64,000 nt of DNA from Lachnospiraceae bacterium (GCA_910574805.1 CAJTCV010000008.1:124001-188000); one strand, 5' to 3'; counted from the first letter of the stretch, positions 1 to 8,439 are shown. Notes: generated by a model from the letters alone, not told the origin. Numbers and translations: made by a program.

Positions 1-53
1 AGTCCGGTGTCGATCCCGTACTGTACCAGTGCTGCGATCTGTTCTGACAGCAT
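1..53 (-). CDS. galT: galactose-1-phosphate uridylyltransferase, N-terminal fragment (cut by window edge)
   Basis: Only the first 17 codons are in the window (MLSEQIAALVQYGIDTGL). This resembles the start of the Firmicutes-type UDP-glucose-hexose-1-phosphate uridylyltransferase of the Leloir pathway, whose N-terminus typically carries a QLVQYGL-like motif. A strong ribosome binding site (TAAGGAGGGAT read on the minus strand) lies just upstream of the ATG at 53-51. It follows galK by 24 bases on the same strand, the usual galK-galT order, so the two are probably co-transcribed. The identification rests on a short peptide plus context. Confidence 0.72.
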   Translation of the reverse strand, partial: MLSEQIAALVQYGIDTG

Positions 54-77
54 TTTTATATCCCTCCTTATATGTTC

Positions 78-1253
78 CTAGTCCAGTGCATGGGCGCCGT
101 CGCCGATGTCTACCACATAAAATTCCGCCTTGATGCCGGTCTTTTCTGTATAGGCTTTGTCCAGTGTCCGGATGAACAGGTCCACAGATTCATTTTTTAC
201 GATGCTGACCGTGCATCCCCCGAAGCCGCCGCCGGTGATCCGGGAACCGAGGACGCCGGGAACATCCCATGCCAGTGCAGCCAGGATATCCGTCTCTTCG
301 CAGGAGGTCTCATAGTCGTCCCGGAGAGATACATGGGAAGCATTGATGAGCTTTCCGAAGGTCACGATATCATTTGCTTTCAGAGCCTCCACCGCGTGGA
401 TCGTACGCTGGTTTTCGTAGACGGCGTGCTTTGCACGCTTCCGGCACACCGGGTCTTTGACCGCATCTTTATATTGCTCAAACTGTTCCTCTGACAGATC
501 GCCCAGTGTCTTTATGTCAACTACTGACTGGAGCTCCTTCAGTGCGGTCTCGCTCTCATTCCTCCGGTCGTTGTAGGCAGAGGATACGAGACTGTGTTTG
601 ACATTGCTGTTGGTGATGATGATTCTGGCATCCGGAAGCTTCACCGGCGCATATTCGTAATGCAGGGTGTTGGTGTCCAGGAAGATCGCACAGTCCTTTT
701 TGCCCATGGCGGAGGCGAACTGATCCATGATTCCGCAGTTCATGCCGTTGAAATTGTTCTCGGAATACTGGCCGATCAGCGCCAGGTCCACCATGGAGAT
801 TCCGAATCCGAAGGTGTCGGAAAGCATCAGCCCGGTGAGCACCTCCAGGGAGGCAGAAGAGGAAAGTCCGCTGCCTGCGGGGATATCTCCATAGAACAGG
901 ATGTCGGCGCCCCGGTCCAGATGATAACCTCTCTTTTCAAATGTCCACATGATTCCCTTGGGATAGTTGGTCCAGCCTGCCGCGTCCGAAGGGGTCAGGT
1001 CGCCAAGGGAGGTCTCCACAATGCCCATGCTGTCAAAATTCATGGAGTAGAGACGAAGCTTTCTGTCCTCTCTCGGACGGATGATCCCGTAGGTACCGAT
1101 GGTCAGTGCGCACGGGAATACGTGACCGCCGTTGTAGTCGGTGTGTTCTCCGATAAGGTTGACGCGTCCCGGTGCGAAGTAAGCTTTTGCTTCGCCGCCG
1201 CTGCCGAACAGTGCAGAAAACCGTTCTTTCAGTTCTGATACATTTACTGCCAT
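78..1253 (-). CDS. galK: galactokinase
   Basis: Phosphorylates alpha-D-galactose at C1 with ATP, the first committed step of the Leloir pathway in the cytoplasm. The 391-residue product has the usual family length and three GHMP-kinase motifs: the galactokinase signature PGRVNLIGEHTDYNGG near residues 28-43, the ATP-binding PAGSGLSSSASLE loop near 120-135, and GGGFGG near the C-terminus. The frame is open further upstream, but the ATG at 1253 is chosen because AAAAAGGAGGAATC precedes it and the protein then starts at the family position (MAVNVSELKERF). It is followed closely by galT and is divergent from an AraC-type regulator that probably controls it. Confidence 0.96.
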   Translation of the reverse strand: MAVNVSELKERFSALFGSGGEAKAYFAPGRVNLIGEHTDYNGGHVFPCALTIGTYGIIRPREDRKLRLYSMNFDSMGIVETSLGDLTPSDAAGWTNYPKGIMWTFEKRGYHLDRGADILFYGDIPAGSGLSSSASLEVLTGLMLSDTFGFGISMVDLALIGQYSENNFNGMNCGIMDQFASAMGKKDCAIFLDTNTLHYEYAPVKLPDARIIITNSNVKHSLVSSAYNDRRNESETALKELQSVVDIKTLGDLSEEQFEQYKDAVKDPVCRKRAKHAVYENQRTIHAVEALKANDIVTFGKLINASHVSLRDDYETSCEETDILAALAWDVPGVLGSRITGGGFGGCTVSIVKNESVDLFIRTLDKAYTEKTGIKAEFYVVDIGDGAHALD

Positions 1254-1340
1254 GATGATTCCTCCTTTTTCCATTCCGCATCTGCCTCCTGCAATGCCTG
1301 ATATCATTCTTCGGACAGATACGGTTTTGCATACTCACGG

Positions 1341-1368
1341 TTGACATCTCTTATGATTACACTATAAT
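1341..1368 (+). promoter_or_regulatory. consensus sigma-A promoter of the AraC gene
   Basis: TTGACA (1341-1346) and TATAAT (1363-1368) are separated by 16 bases, a perfect match to both hexamers. Transcription would start near 1375, giving a leader of about 55 bases before the ATG at 1429. A second TATAAT at 1404-1409 has no good -35 box. No clear promoter for galK was identified on the other strand. Confidence 0.85.
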
Positions 1369-1428
1369 GAGATTAAGAAGGAATTTCAACAAATATATTC
1401 TTATATAATGGAAGGATATTGAGATATT

Positions 1429-2313
1429 ATGCGCCTGCAGATTGATGGAGAGAAAAAAGAGATCAAAAGCCACGGGAGCTATGGATTTCCGGTGCTTATC
1501 AGCCATGAACGCCTGTCGTATTTTGATACGGGGGAATTTCCCTGGCACTGGCATCCGGAGATTGAGCTGACCCTTGTGGAAGAGGGGGAGATCGCCTATC
1601 AGGTGAATGACAGCCTGTATCATCTGAAGGCGGGAGAGGGGCTGTTCTGCAATACAAATGTGCTCCACTCCGGACACAGGGAGCAGACAGAGGACTGCAG
1701 TTATCTGTCTGTGACTTTTCATCCGCGGCTTCTGTACGGTTACCGGTCCAGTGTGATGCAGGACAAATATATGGATCATATTCTGAAAAGTGCGTCTCTT
1801 GCCTCCATCCATTTTGTTCCGGAGGAAGCGTGGCATGGAAGGGTACTGGAACAGATCGGGCGGATCCGGCTGCTGGATCAGGAACATCCGGTGTCAGAAG
1901 AGCTGCAGATCCAGATTGCGCTGTTTCAGATCTGGCAGGAAATCTTCGAGCATGTGGAAGTCAATGAGACCGGGTATGGGGAGAATGCAAGAGACACGGA
2001 GCGGATCCGTCGGATCATGGAATATATTCAGAAGCATTACGGGGAGAAGATCACGCTGGAAGATCTTTCCGGACAGATTCATCTGTGCAGAAGTGAGAGC
2101 TGCCGGCTGTTCCGGCGGTACATGAACGTATCCATGTTTGATTATCTTCTGGACTACCGGGTGGAGCGGAGCCTGGAGCTTCTGCAGAAGCCAGGGCTTG
2201 ACATCACCCAGGTGGCCGGACGGGTGGGGTTCGCCAGTCCGGGATATTTTTCCAGGATTTTTAAGAGAAAGATGGGATGTACGCCGCTGGAATACCGGAG
2301 AAGCCGCAGATAA
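1429..2313 (+). CDS. AraC-family transcriptional regulator with N-terminal cupin
   Basis: The 294-residue protein has a sugar-sensing-type N-terminal cupin (about residues 20-110, with FPWHWHPEIEL and HLKAGEG motifs) and a C-terminal pair of AraC helix-turn-helix units (about 190-292). The second HTH carries the signature ITQVAGRVGFASPGYFSRIF. Proteins of this layout usually activate sugar catabolic operons when ligand binds the cupin. Its divergent position next to galK-galT suggests it regulates galactose use. Which sugar it senses cannot be read from the sequence. Confidence 0.9.
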   Translation: MRLQIDGEKKEIKSHGSYGFPVLISHERLSYFDTGEFPWHWHPEIELTLVEEGEIAYQVNDSLYHLKAGEGLFCNTNVLHSGHREQTEDCSYLSVTFHPRLLYGYRSSVMQDKYMDHILKSASLASIHFVPEEAWHGRVLEQIGRIRLLDQEHPVSEELQIQIALFQIWQEIFEHVEVNETGYGENARDTERIRRIMEYIQKHYGEKITLEDLSGQIHLCRSESCRLFRRYMNVSMFDYLLDYRVERSLELLQKPGLDITQVAGRVGFASPGYFSRIFKRKMGCTPLEYRRSRR

Positions 2314-2327
2314 CAGGCATACAGAAA

Positions 2328-2353
2328 AGGCTGCCGTCTCCGTACGGCAGCCT
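2328..2353. terminator. bidirectional hairpin between AraC and DUF6465 genes
   Basis: AGGCTGCCGT (2328-2337) and ACGGCAGCCT (2344-2353) form a perfect 10-bp stem with a 6-base loop. On the minus strand the stem is followed by TTTTCTG, so it mainly serves the DUF6465 gene that ends at 2370. On the plus strand the T tract is poor, so termination of the AraC transcript would be weaker. Confidence 0.75.
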
Positions 2354-2369
2354 CTTGCAGCAGAATGAT

Positions 2370-2717
2370 CTACAGGCTGTTCAGTTCCACCTTGTAGTCT
2401 TCGCCGCCTTCTCCATTGATGGTGTAGTAGGCAGCCTGCTCAGCAGCATTGATATAGATGTTCAGCTCAGAAGCTTCCAGACCTTTTTCCTTTACTGCTT
2501 TCTTAACGGCATTCTGGATATCATTGACTGATACGCTCAGACCGCTCATCTCCACACAGACAGAAGTCTTGCAGGCTGCTTTTTTGACTGTTGCCTTTTT
2601 CTCAGCCGGCTGTGCATCCGCTGTTCTGGCAGCAGTCGTCTTTGCTTTGGTCGTCTTCTCTTTTGCAGGTGCAGCTGTTACTGCAGCTGCGTCTTCCGTT
2701 TTCTTTTTTCTTGGCAT
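2370..2717 (-). CDS. DUF6465-type protein with Lys/Ala-rich N-terminal tail
   Basis: The 115-residue protein has two parts. Residues 1-60 are a low-complexity Lys/Ala/Thr tail (MPRKKKTED, then KTTKAKTTAARTA and KKATVKKAA stretches) like histone-like basic tails. The C-terminal part of about 55 residues is a small alpha/beta domain (VEMSGLSVSVNDI ... YTINGEGGEDYKVEL) that I recognise as DUF6465, common in Lachnospiraceae. The start at 2717 rather than further upstream is supported by CGAGGAGGAAATCAGG before it. The basic tail suggests nucleic-acid binding, but no function is established. Confidence 0.8.
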   Translation of the reverse strand: MPRKKKTEDAAAVTAAPAKEKTTKAKTTAARTADAQPAEKKATVKKAACKTSVCVEMSGLSVSVNDIQNAVKKAVKEKGLEASELNIYINAAEQAAYYTINGEGGEDYKVELNSL

Positions 2718-2791
2718 TTCCTGATTTCCTCCTCGATAAAACACATCAACATATGTTGCCTTTGTAAGGTCAGATTAGTAAATTCCTGTCT

Positions 2792-2820
2792 ATTATAGGC
2801 TTGAAAAAAGGTTTTGTCAA
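2792..2820 (-). promoter_or_regulatory. consensus sigma-A promoter of the DUF6465 gene
   Basis: Read on the minus strand, TTGACA (2820-2815) and TATAAT (2797-2792) are separated by 17 bases. Both hexamers match consensus, so this small gene is probably strongly and constitutively expressed. Confidence 0.85.
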
Positions 2821-2866
2821 GGAATCGCTGATTTTCGTCAGTGTGCTGTCAGGGAGACGGTAAAAG

Positions 2867-2895
2867 TTGAACAAATGGCTGATCTGTGATAAGAT
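2867..2895 (+). promoter_or_regulatory. probable promoter of the GntR gene
   Basis: TTGAAC (2867-2872) and TAAGAT (2890-2895) with a 17-base spacer lie upstream of the GntR-family gene. It is divergent from the DUF6465 promoter, with about 46 bases between the two -35 boxes. Confidence 0.6.
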
Positions 2896-2972
2896 ATTAC
2901 CGGAAATATACGAAGATCAGGAGGCAGGATTGTGGGAATCCTCCGGCGATAAATACTGAAAGGTTGACAGCA

Positions 2973-3710
2973 ATGTATGAGTTTGAGAAGATGGACAGGA
3001 AACTGCTGGGGGAGCGTATCGAGGATGAGCTGATGCGCTACATTCTGGAAGAGCCTGTGGAGGTGGGGCAGAAGATCCCCAATGAGTTTGATCTGGCAAG
3101 GCGGTTCGGAGTGGGACGCAGCACGATCCGGGAGGCGGTCAGGAGTCTGGTGTCCAGAGGGATCCTGGAGGTGCGCAGAGGGTCGGGAACTTATGTGATC
3201 AGTACCTGTCCACCGGAAAATGATCCGCTGGGGCTGTCCCGGCTTCAGGACAAATACAAGCTGGCGCTGGAGCTTTTTGAGGTGCGTCTGATGCTGGAGC
3301 CGGAGATCGCGGCACAGGCGGCGGAGCATGCCGGCAGGGAAGAGCTTCTGGAGCTCGAGAGGCTCCGGGATGAGGTGGAGGCCGTATACCGGTCCGGGGA
3401 GGACCATATTCCAAAGGATATAGAATTTCATACCTGCATTGCCAGGTGCAGCAGGAACCGGGTGGTGGAGATGCTGGTCCCCATTATCAATACGGCGGTT
3501 ATGACCTTTGCCAACCTGACCAACCGGATGCTGATGACGGAGACGATCGAGACGCACCGGGCGGTGGTGGACGCGATTCTGGACCAGGATCCGGTGGGCG
3601 CCCGCTGCGCCATGGTCATGCATCTGACGTACAACCGGCAGGCGCTGGTCCGTCTTCTGAAGGCGCAGCAGGAGGAAGAGGGGCAGGAACGAGATACGGG
3701 AGCTGTTTGA
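2973..3710 (+). CDS. GntR-family (FadR subfamily) transcriptional regulator
   Basis: The 245-residue protein has an N-terminal winged helix (about residues 8-75, with IPNEFDLARRFGVGRSTIREA and LEVRRGSGTYV) and a C-terminal all-helical FCD effector domain containing the expected Asp/His positions (EFHTCIARCSRN, ETHRAVVDAI). FCD regulators bind a metal plus a carboxylate ligand and usually repress organic-acid or sugar-acid genes. The ATG at 2973 is chosen as the first that keeps the whole HTH; its ribosome binding site (AAGG) is weak, and the ATG at 2991 is an alternative. No target operon is adjacent. Its last 95 bases overlap the convergent DtxR-type gene. Confidence 0.88.
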   Translation: MYEFEKMDRKLLGERIEDELMRYILEEPVEVGQKIPNEFDLARRFGVGRSTIREAVRSLVSRGILEVRRGSGTYVISTCPPENDPLGLSRLQDKYKLALELFEVRLMLEPEIAAQAAEHAGREELLELERLRDEVEAVYRSGEDHIPKDIEFHTCIARCSRNRVVEMLVPIINTAVMTFANLTNRMLMTETIETHRAVVDAILDQDPVGARCAMVMHLTYNRQALVRLLKAQQEEEGQERDTGAV

Positions 3711-4050
3711 TCTTTTCAAAGCTTTCCTGACTGATGACGTGCTCCATGCGGCAGGCGTCCTTTCTGGCCGTTTCTTCACTCACGCCGATGGAGATCAGAA
3801 AACGGGTGAGGACCTGGTGCTTTTCATAGATGTCCATGGCGATGGCAAGGCCGGATCCGGTGAGGATCAGATGTCCGTTGTCATCCAGGGTAAGGTAGCC
3901 GTTTTCCCGCAGGCGTTTCATGGCGACGCTGATGCTGGGCTTGCTGTAGCCCAGATGACTGGCCACGTCGATGGAACGGACGTTGCCCAGTTTTCTGGAC
4001 AGGACCAGGATGGCTTCCAGATAGTCTTCGGGTGATTCCTGCATTTTCAT
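3616..4050 (-). CDS. DtxR/MntR-family metal-dependent transcriptional regulator
   Basis: The 144-residue protein starts with the typical MKMQESPEDYLEAIL followed by a winged helix (VASHLGYSKPSISVAMKRL) and the dimerisation/metal segment (YEKHQVL, DACRMEHVIS) with Cys, Glu and His ligand positions. Such proteins repress manganese or iron uptake genes when metal is bound. The start at 4050 has AAGGAGG about 12 bases upstream. The core family fold ends near ESFEKIK; a further 30 or so Pro/Ala-rich residues run into the antisense of the GntR gene and look like an unselected C-terminal extension. Confidence 0.88.
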   Translation of the reverse strand: MKMQESPEDYLEAILVLSRKLGNVRSIDVASHLGYSKPSISVAMKRLRENGYLTLDDNGHLILTGSGLAIAMDIYEKHQVLTRFLISIGVSEETARKDACRMEHVISQESFEKIKQLPYLVPAPLPPAAPSEDGPAPAGCTSDA

Positions 4051-4149
4051 AGTGATAAACATCCTCCTTGTTTCCTTAAGAATACCACAGGGCAGGGGGG
4101 ATTTCAATGGGAAGAGACAAACCGGATGCGGCCGGGGGAGAGAATCGAG

Positions 4150-5478
4150 ATGATCGTGAGAGAGAAAAAGGAAGCGCTGGCGCGGGATGTACTCAGACTG
4201 GCGGAGGGAAGCATCCAGAGGAAGCTTCCGGCGTTTGGGGCGGCGCTGGGGGTGATGGAGGGAGAGTGGACGGCCCGGGGATCCGGGACGGACGTACAGA
4301 AGCTCTACTGGAACAGGGAAGAGGTATTCCGTCTGTTCCGGGAGGGACTGGAGCAGGTGGAGAGAAGGTATCTGCATCTTCTGCTGCATGGCATGTATCT
4401 CCACGGGCTTCGGGGACGGGAACTTCCGGAGCGTGTATGGTGGCTGGCGTGCGACCTGATGACAGAGTACCGGATTGACCGGATGCATGTGCCGGGGTTT
4501 GCCTGGCCCATACCGGGAGAACGGAGCCGGTGGTATCGAAGGCTTCAGGAAGAGGGGGCAGTGCTTCAGGAGAGAAAGCTGGCAGAGTGGCTGGGCGGAT
4601 GGAGGGAAGAAAGGCTGCAGGAGCTGGAGGACGTATTCCGAAGGGATGACCATGTCTACTGGCGGGAAGAGGATGCGGTTGGGGAAGAGGGACGCACAGA
4701 GCGGCAGGAACGGGCAGAGAAGATGAGAAAGACGGCGGAGGCCGTACACCGGTGGCGGACGGTCTTTGAGCAGGCGCAGCTTCGGGAGGCAGAGCACAGG
4801 AGACAGGCCGGAGGCAGTGCGGGAGCCCGTGCGGAGCAGATCGTGCTGCAGAAGGAACGGGGATACGATTACCGGCAGTTTTTAAAACAGTTTGCGGTGG
4901 AGCAGGAGGAGCTGTCGCTGGATATGGACAGTTTTGATCCCATTCCCTATGATTACAGCAGAAGGATGTATGAGCGGCTGGTATTTCTGGAGCCGCTGGA
5001 GTACAGGGATATGTGCAGGCTTCAGGAATTTGTCATCGCCATCGATACGTCCGGGTCCTGTTCCGGGGAGATTGTGCGCAGATTTCTCACGGAGACATGG
5101 GAGATCTTTCAGGAGAAGGACAATTTCTTCCGGGATATGCGGATCCATCTGATCCAGTGCGACTGTGCGGTGCAGGAGCATGTGTGCGTGACCTGCGAGG
5201 AAGAGTGGGAAGGGTATCTGGAGCATATGACGGTGAAAGGACATGGGGATACGGACTTTACACCGGTATTTCAGCTGGTGGACCGGCTGATCCGGGATGG
5301 GGAGCTTCAGAACCTCAAGGGACTTCTTTATTTTACAGACGGGGACGGGATCTGTCCGGATCGTCGTCCGGACTATGATACAGCGTTTGTGTTTTTGAAC
5401 GAGGAACTGCAAAGGGGCAGAGGGCCTGTCTGGGCGCAGACTCTGACCCTTGATATGGAAGTGGAGACGGGAAGATGA
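4150..5478 (+). CDS. VWA-like (DUF2201-type) protein of a MoxR-VWA pair
   Basis: The 442-residue protein combines an N-terminal region resembling DUF2201 putative metallopeptidases with a C-terminal von Willebrand A-like domain (about residues 285-430). The VWA part has the MIDAS motif AIDTSGSCSG and later GHGDTDFTP and TDGDG motifs. In the N-terminal region the expected zinc motif HEXXH reads HLLLH (residues 76-80), so the catalytic Glu is missing. An in-frame ATG at 4126 exists, but GGGGGAG lies 9 bases before 4150 and the shorter start fits the family. It overlaps the next gene by 4 bases (ATGA). MoxR-VWA pairs act as chaperone-like remodelling machines; the client here is unknown. Confidence 0.8.
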   Translation: MIVREKKEALARDVLRLAEGSIQRKLPAFGAALGVMEGEWTARGSGTDVQKLYWNREEVFRLFREGLEQVERRYLHLLLHGMYLHGLRGRELPERVWWLACDLMTEYRIDRMHVPGFAWPIPGERSRWYRRLQEEGAVLQERKLAEWLGGWREERLQELEDVFRRDDHVYWREEDAVGEEGRTERQERAEKMRKTAEAVHRWRTVFEQAQLREAEHRRQAGGSAGARAEQIVLQKERGYDYRQFLKQFAVEQEELSLDMDSFDPIPYDYSRRMYERLVFLEPLEYRDMCRLQEFVIAIDTSGSCSGEIVRRFLTETWEIFQEKDNFFRDMRIHLIQCDCAVQEHVCVTCEEEWEGYLEHMTVKGHGDTDFTPVFQLVDRLIRDGELQNLKGLLYFTDGDGICPDRRPDYDTAFVFLNEELQRGRGPVWAQTLTLDMEVETGR

Positions 5479-7016
5479 ACATAAGGGAGGCAAAGGAAGA
5501 GATCGTACGCACCATACGCGCGTATACGGCGAAGGATGACAGAGGATGCTGGCGGATCCCTCCGGTGCGTCAGAGACCGGTGCTTCTGATGGGGCCGCCG
5601 GGGATCGGCAAGACGGCGATCATGGAGCAGGCAGCGCAGGAGTGCGGGACCGGGCTGGTGGCATATACCATCACCCACCATACGAGACAGAGCGCGGTGG
5701 GGCTGCCGCAGCTGGTGACAAAGAGATTCCGGGATACGGAATATACCATGACGGAATACACCATGAGCGAGATCGTAGGCTCCATCTATGAATATGAAGA
5801 GCGCACGGGATATCGGGAGGGGATCCTTTTTATTGATGAGATCAACTGTGTGTCGGAGACGCTGGCTCCCACCATGCTGCAGTTTCTCCAGTACAAGATG
5901 TTCGGAAATCACCGGGTCCCGGAGGGATGGATCATCGTGGCGGCGGGAAATCCCAAAGCGTACAACCGCTCGGTCCGGGAGCTGGATATGGCGGCGTCGG
6001 ACCGGGTGCGGACACTGAATGTGGAAGCGGATCTGCAGGTCTGGAAGGATTATGCCATGCAGCGGGGAATCCATCCGTCGGTGCTCTCCTATCTGGAACT
6101 GCACCCGGAGCACTTTTATCAGGTGACGCTGACCAGGGACAGGAGCGAATTTGTCACGGCCAGAGGCTGGGAGGATCTGTCTGCGGTGCTGAAGGAATAT
6201 GAACGGCAGGGCTTCCGGGCGGACCGAAGCTTTGTGGAGGAGTTTCTGCGTGTGCCGAAGATCGCGGGGGATTTTGCCTCCTTCTATGAGCTTTCCAGGG
6301 CGCATCTGGGGGCATACCGCATCCGGGAACTGATGGAGGAGCGTCTTGCCCCCGGGGAAAGAGAAGAGCTGAAGACAGCGCTTCAGAAGCTCACAGGGGA
6401 TGTGAGATGTATGTTTATACGGCATATGCTGTCAGCTGCATCGGAACGGATGACCGCCTGGGGCGCCTGCGCCCGGCGTTTTGAGCGGGAGAAGGAAGTG
6501 CTGCGTCAGTTCTTCTCCTGTATGAAGGAACCGGGAAATAAAGGCCCGGAGGATTTCCTTGGGCGCCGGTCCCATGCACGGAAGGTGCGCAGGGAAAATG
6601 ATCTTCTGAAGCCCTGGGAGGAGCAGATGGAAAATTCCGTGGATGAATGGCTGAAGCAGATATTTTTCTCTGCCTCCGGGGTGAAGCTTCTGGAAGAACT
6701 GAGGGCAGGAGACCTTTCGGAGGAAGCGCTCCTGTCTGCTGCCGGTATCCGGGAGGAAGAAAAGGAGCTTCAGGAGAAGAAAGCGGATATGTGCGGGTAT
6801 CTGGACCGGATGACGGATTTTATCCTGGAGACCTTCGGGGAGGACCTGGAGCTGACCGACTGGCTGTACGGGATCAGAAGCCACGGAGATTACAGACGTT
6901 TGTCCTGGCAGCGTCCGGAGCTGGAGGCGCTTCTGGACCAGAGAGGACAGGAAGCAAGGCTTAGAAAACAGATGGAAGAGATGGAGGGATTATATGAAGC
7001 TGCTGATCGCAGGTGA
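5475..7016 (+). CDS. MoxR-type AAA+ ATPase
   Basis: The 513-residue protein has a Walker A motif GPPGIGKT (residues 40-47), Walker B ILFIDEIN (117-124) and a sensor-1 asparagine in IVAAGNPKAYN, as in MoxR/RavA-like AAA+ ATPases. The C-terminal half (about 300-513) is helical, Glu/Arg-rich and not assignable. The start overlaps the stop of the VWA gene (ATGA), which is typical of translationally coupled MoxR-VWA pairs that work together to remodel protein complexes or insert cofactors. The partner's degenerate metallopeptidase domain suggests a chaperone rather than protease role. Confidence 0.9.
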   Translation: MNIREAKEEIVRTIRAYTAKDDRGCWRIPPVRQRPVLLMGPPGIGKTAIMEQAAQECGTGLVAYTITHHTRQSAVGLPQLVTKRFRDTEYTMTEYTMSEIVGSIYEYEERTGYREGILFIDEINCVSETLAPTMLQFLQYKMFGNHRVPEGWIIVAAGNPKAYNRSVRELDMAASDRVRTLNVEADLQVWKDYAMQRGIHPSVLSYLELHPEHFYQVTLTRDRSEFVTARGWEDLSAVLKEYERQGFRADRSFVEEFLRVPKIAGDFASFYELSRAHLGAYRIRELMEERLAPGEREELKTALQKLTGDVRCMFIRHMLSAASERMTAWGACARRFEREKEVLRQFFSCMKEPGNKGPEDFLGRRSHARKVRRENDLLKPWEEQMENSVDEWLKQIFFSASGVKLLEELRAGDLSEEALLSAAGIREEEKELQEKKADMCGYLDRMTDFILETFGEDLELTDWLYGIRSHGDYRRLSWQRPELEALLDQRGQEARLRKQMEEMEGLYEAADRR

Positions 7017-7536
7017 TATTCACGGTTCTGCATATTACTGCAGGAAGCTTTTGGAAGCATATGACAGAGAAGGGGCGGACCGGCTGGTCCTGCTGGGCGA
7101 TATCCTGTATCACGGCCCCCGCAATGACCTGCCGAAGGAGTACGCGCCAAAGGAGGTGCTGGGGCTTCTGAATGCGCGTAAGGAAGAGATCCTGTGCGTC
7201 CGGGGCAACTGCGATACGGAGGTGGATCAGATGGTACTGGAATTTCCGATTCTTGCAGACTATGGCTTTTTGTACGAGCAGGGACGTATGATATTTTTGA
7301 CCCATGGTCATAAATTTAACGAGGAGCATCTGCCCATGTTGAAGAAGGGGGATATCCTGCTGCACGGACATACCCATGTGCCGGTATGCCGGGAGCATGA
7401 GTCCTATGTATATATGAATCCGGGCTCTGTATCCATACCCAAGGAGGGGAGCGCCCACAGCTGCATGATCTTTGAAAATGGCGTATTTCTGTGGAAGGAT
7501 CTGGACGGGGAGGCATACAGAGAGTATATAATGTAA
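6994..7536 (+). CDS. yfcE: YfcE-type metallophosphodiesterase
   Basis: The 180-residue protein has the calcineurin-like metal-binding motifs in order: GDIHG (7-11), GDILYHG, GNCDTE, THGHKF and GHTHVP. It matches the length of E. coli YfcE, a manganese-dependent phosphodiesterase active on small model diesters with an unknown natural substrate. It begins inside the 3' end of the AAA+ gene (23-base overlap), with GGAGGGATTAT as ribosome binding site, so it belongs to the same operon. Confidence 0.9.
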   Translation: MKLLIAGDIHGSAYYCRKLLEAYDREGADRLVLLGDILYHGPRNDLPKEYAPKEVLGLLNARKEEILCVRGNCDTEVDQMVLEFPILADYGFLYEQGRMIFLTHGHKFNEEHLPMLKKGDILLHGHTHVPVCREHESYVYMNPGSVSIPKEGSAHSCMIFENGVFLWKDLDGEAYREYIM

Positions 7537-7585
7537 ATTTATTCATGAAAAATGCACAAAATATGCAGAAAATACAGAAAAAAGC

Positions 7586-7613
7586 TTGCAATCGTGACGG
7601 ATTGCATTATAAT
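7586..7613 (+). promoter_or_regulatory. promoter with embedded inverted repeat, amino-acid ABC operon
   Basis: TTGCAA (7586-7591) and TATAAT (7608-7613), 16 bases apart, form a good sigma-A promoter. An inverted repeat TGCAATC (7587-7593) / GATTGCA (7600-7606), spacer 6, fills the -35 to -10 interval. A protein bound there would block RNA polymerase, so this is a candidate operator for a repressor responding to amino-acid status. Confidence 0.7.
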
Positions 7614-7676
7614 TGTCCATAGGCCTGAAAAAACGGGGCCGATGATTTTATTTTATGGAGGAAAGAGGATAAGTTT

Positions 7677-8429
7677 ATGAAAAAGAAAGTAGTCAGTCTG
7701 ATGTTATGTGCATGTGTCGCTCTCGCTGCGGCAGGCTGCGGCAGCGGGAAATTCAACAATCCGGACAAGGGAGAGGCGCTGATCATGGCGACCAATGCGG
7801 CGTTTGAGCCCTATGAGTATTATGAAGGAGATCAGGTGGTCGGCATTGACGTGGAGATTGCACAGGCGCTGGCAGACAGGCTGGGTCTGACCCTGGAAGT
7901 GGAGGATATGGAGTTTGATTCCATCATCCCGGCAGTAAATTCCGGAAAGGCACATATGGGCATTGCCGGCATGACGATTACGGAAGACCGTCTGGTCAAC
8001 GTGGATTTTACCGATCCCTATACGACGTCCCGTCAGGTAATCATCGTTCAGGATGGAAGTCCCATCACAGGAGCGGACGGCCTGGAGGGAAAGACCATCG
8101 GAGTACAGACCGGCACCACCGGCGATCTGTTCGCTTCTGATGTGAAGGATGTGACCATGGACCGTTATTCCAAGGGAATGGATGCGGTGCTCGCTTTGAA
8201 AGACGGAAAAGTGGATGCAGTGGTGATCGACAGCGAGCCGGCGAAGCAGTTTATTGCCAAGACCGACGGACTGGTGATCCTGGAGGAAGAGTTTGCAGTG
8301 GAAGAATATGCCATCGCAGTGGCAAAAGGAAATGAAGAGCTTCTGGATGATCTGAATAAGGCGCTGGATGCGATCATTGCGGACGGTACGGTAAAAGGAA
8401 TCATAGACAAATATATTACTGCAGAGTAA
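7677..8429 (+). CDS. amino-acid ABC transporter substrate-binding lipoprotein
   Basis: The 250-residue protein has a lipoprotein signal peptide (MKKKVVSLMLCACVALAAAGC, Cys21 lipidated) and a type-2 periplasmic-binding fold of the polar amino-acid family: EPYEYYEGDQVVGIDVEIAQ, the GMTITEDR loop and the GVQTGTTGD hinge. It would sit on the outer face of the membrane and deliver an amino acid, such as a polar or cationic one, to the permease encoded 10 bases downstream. The exact ligand cannot be deduced. The ribosome binding site is GGAGGAAAGAGG. Confidence 0.93.
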   Translation: MKKKVVSLMLCACVALAAAGCGSGKFNNPDKGEALIMATNAAFEPYEYYEGDQVVGIDVEIAQALADRLGLTLEVEDMEFDSIIPAVNSGKAHMGIAGMTITEDRLVNVDFTDPYTTSRQVIIVQDGSPITGADGLEGKTIGVQTGTTGDLFASDVKDVTMDRYSKGMDAVLALKDGKVDAVVIDSEPAKQFIAKTDGLVILEEEFAVEEYAIAVAKGNEELLDDLNKALDAIIADGTVKGIIDKYITAE

Positions 8430-8439
8430 AGGACTGGAC

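Noticed and set aside
3616-4797. 393-codon form of the DtxR-type gene
   Set aside because: The family start MKMQESPEDYLEAI with AAGGAGG upstream lies at 4050; the extension runs antisense through the VWA gene.
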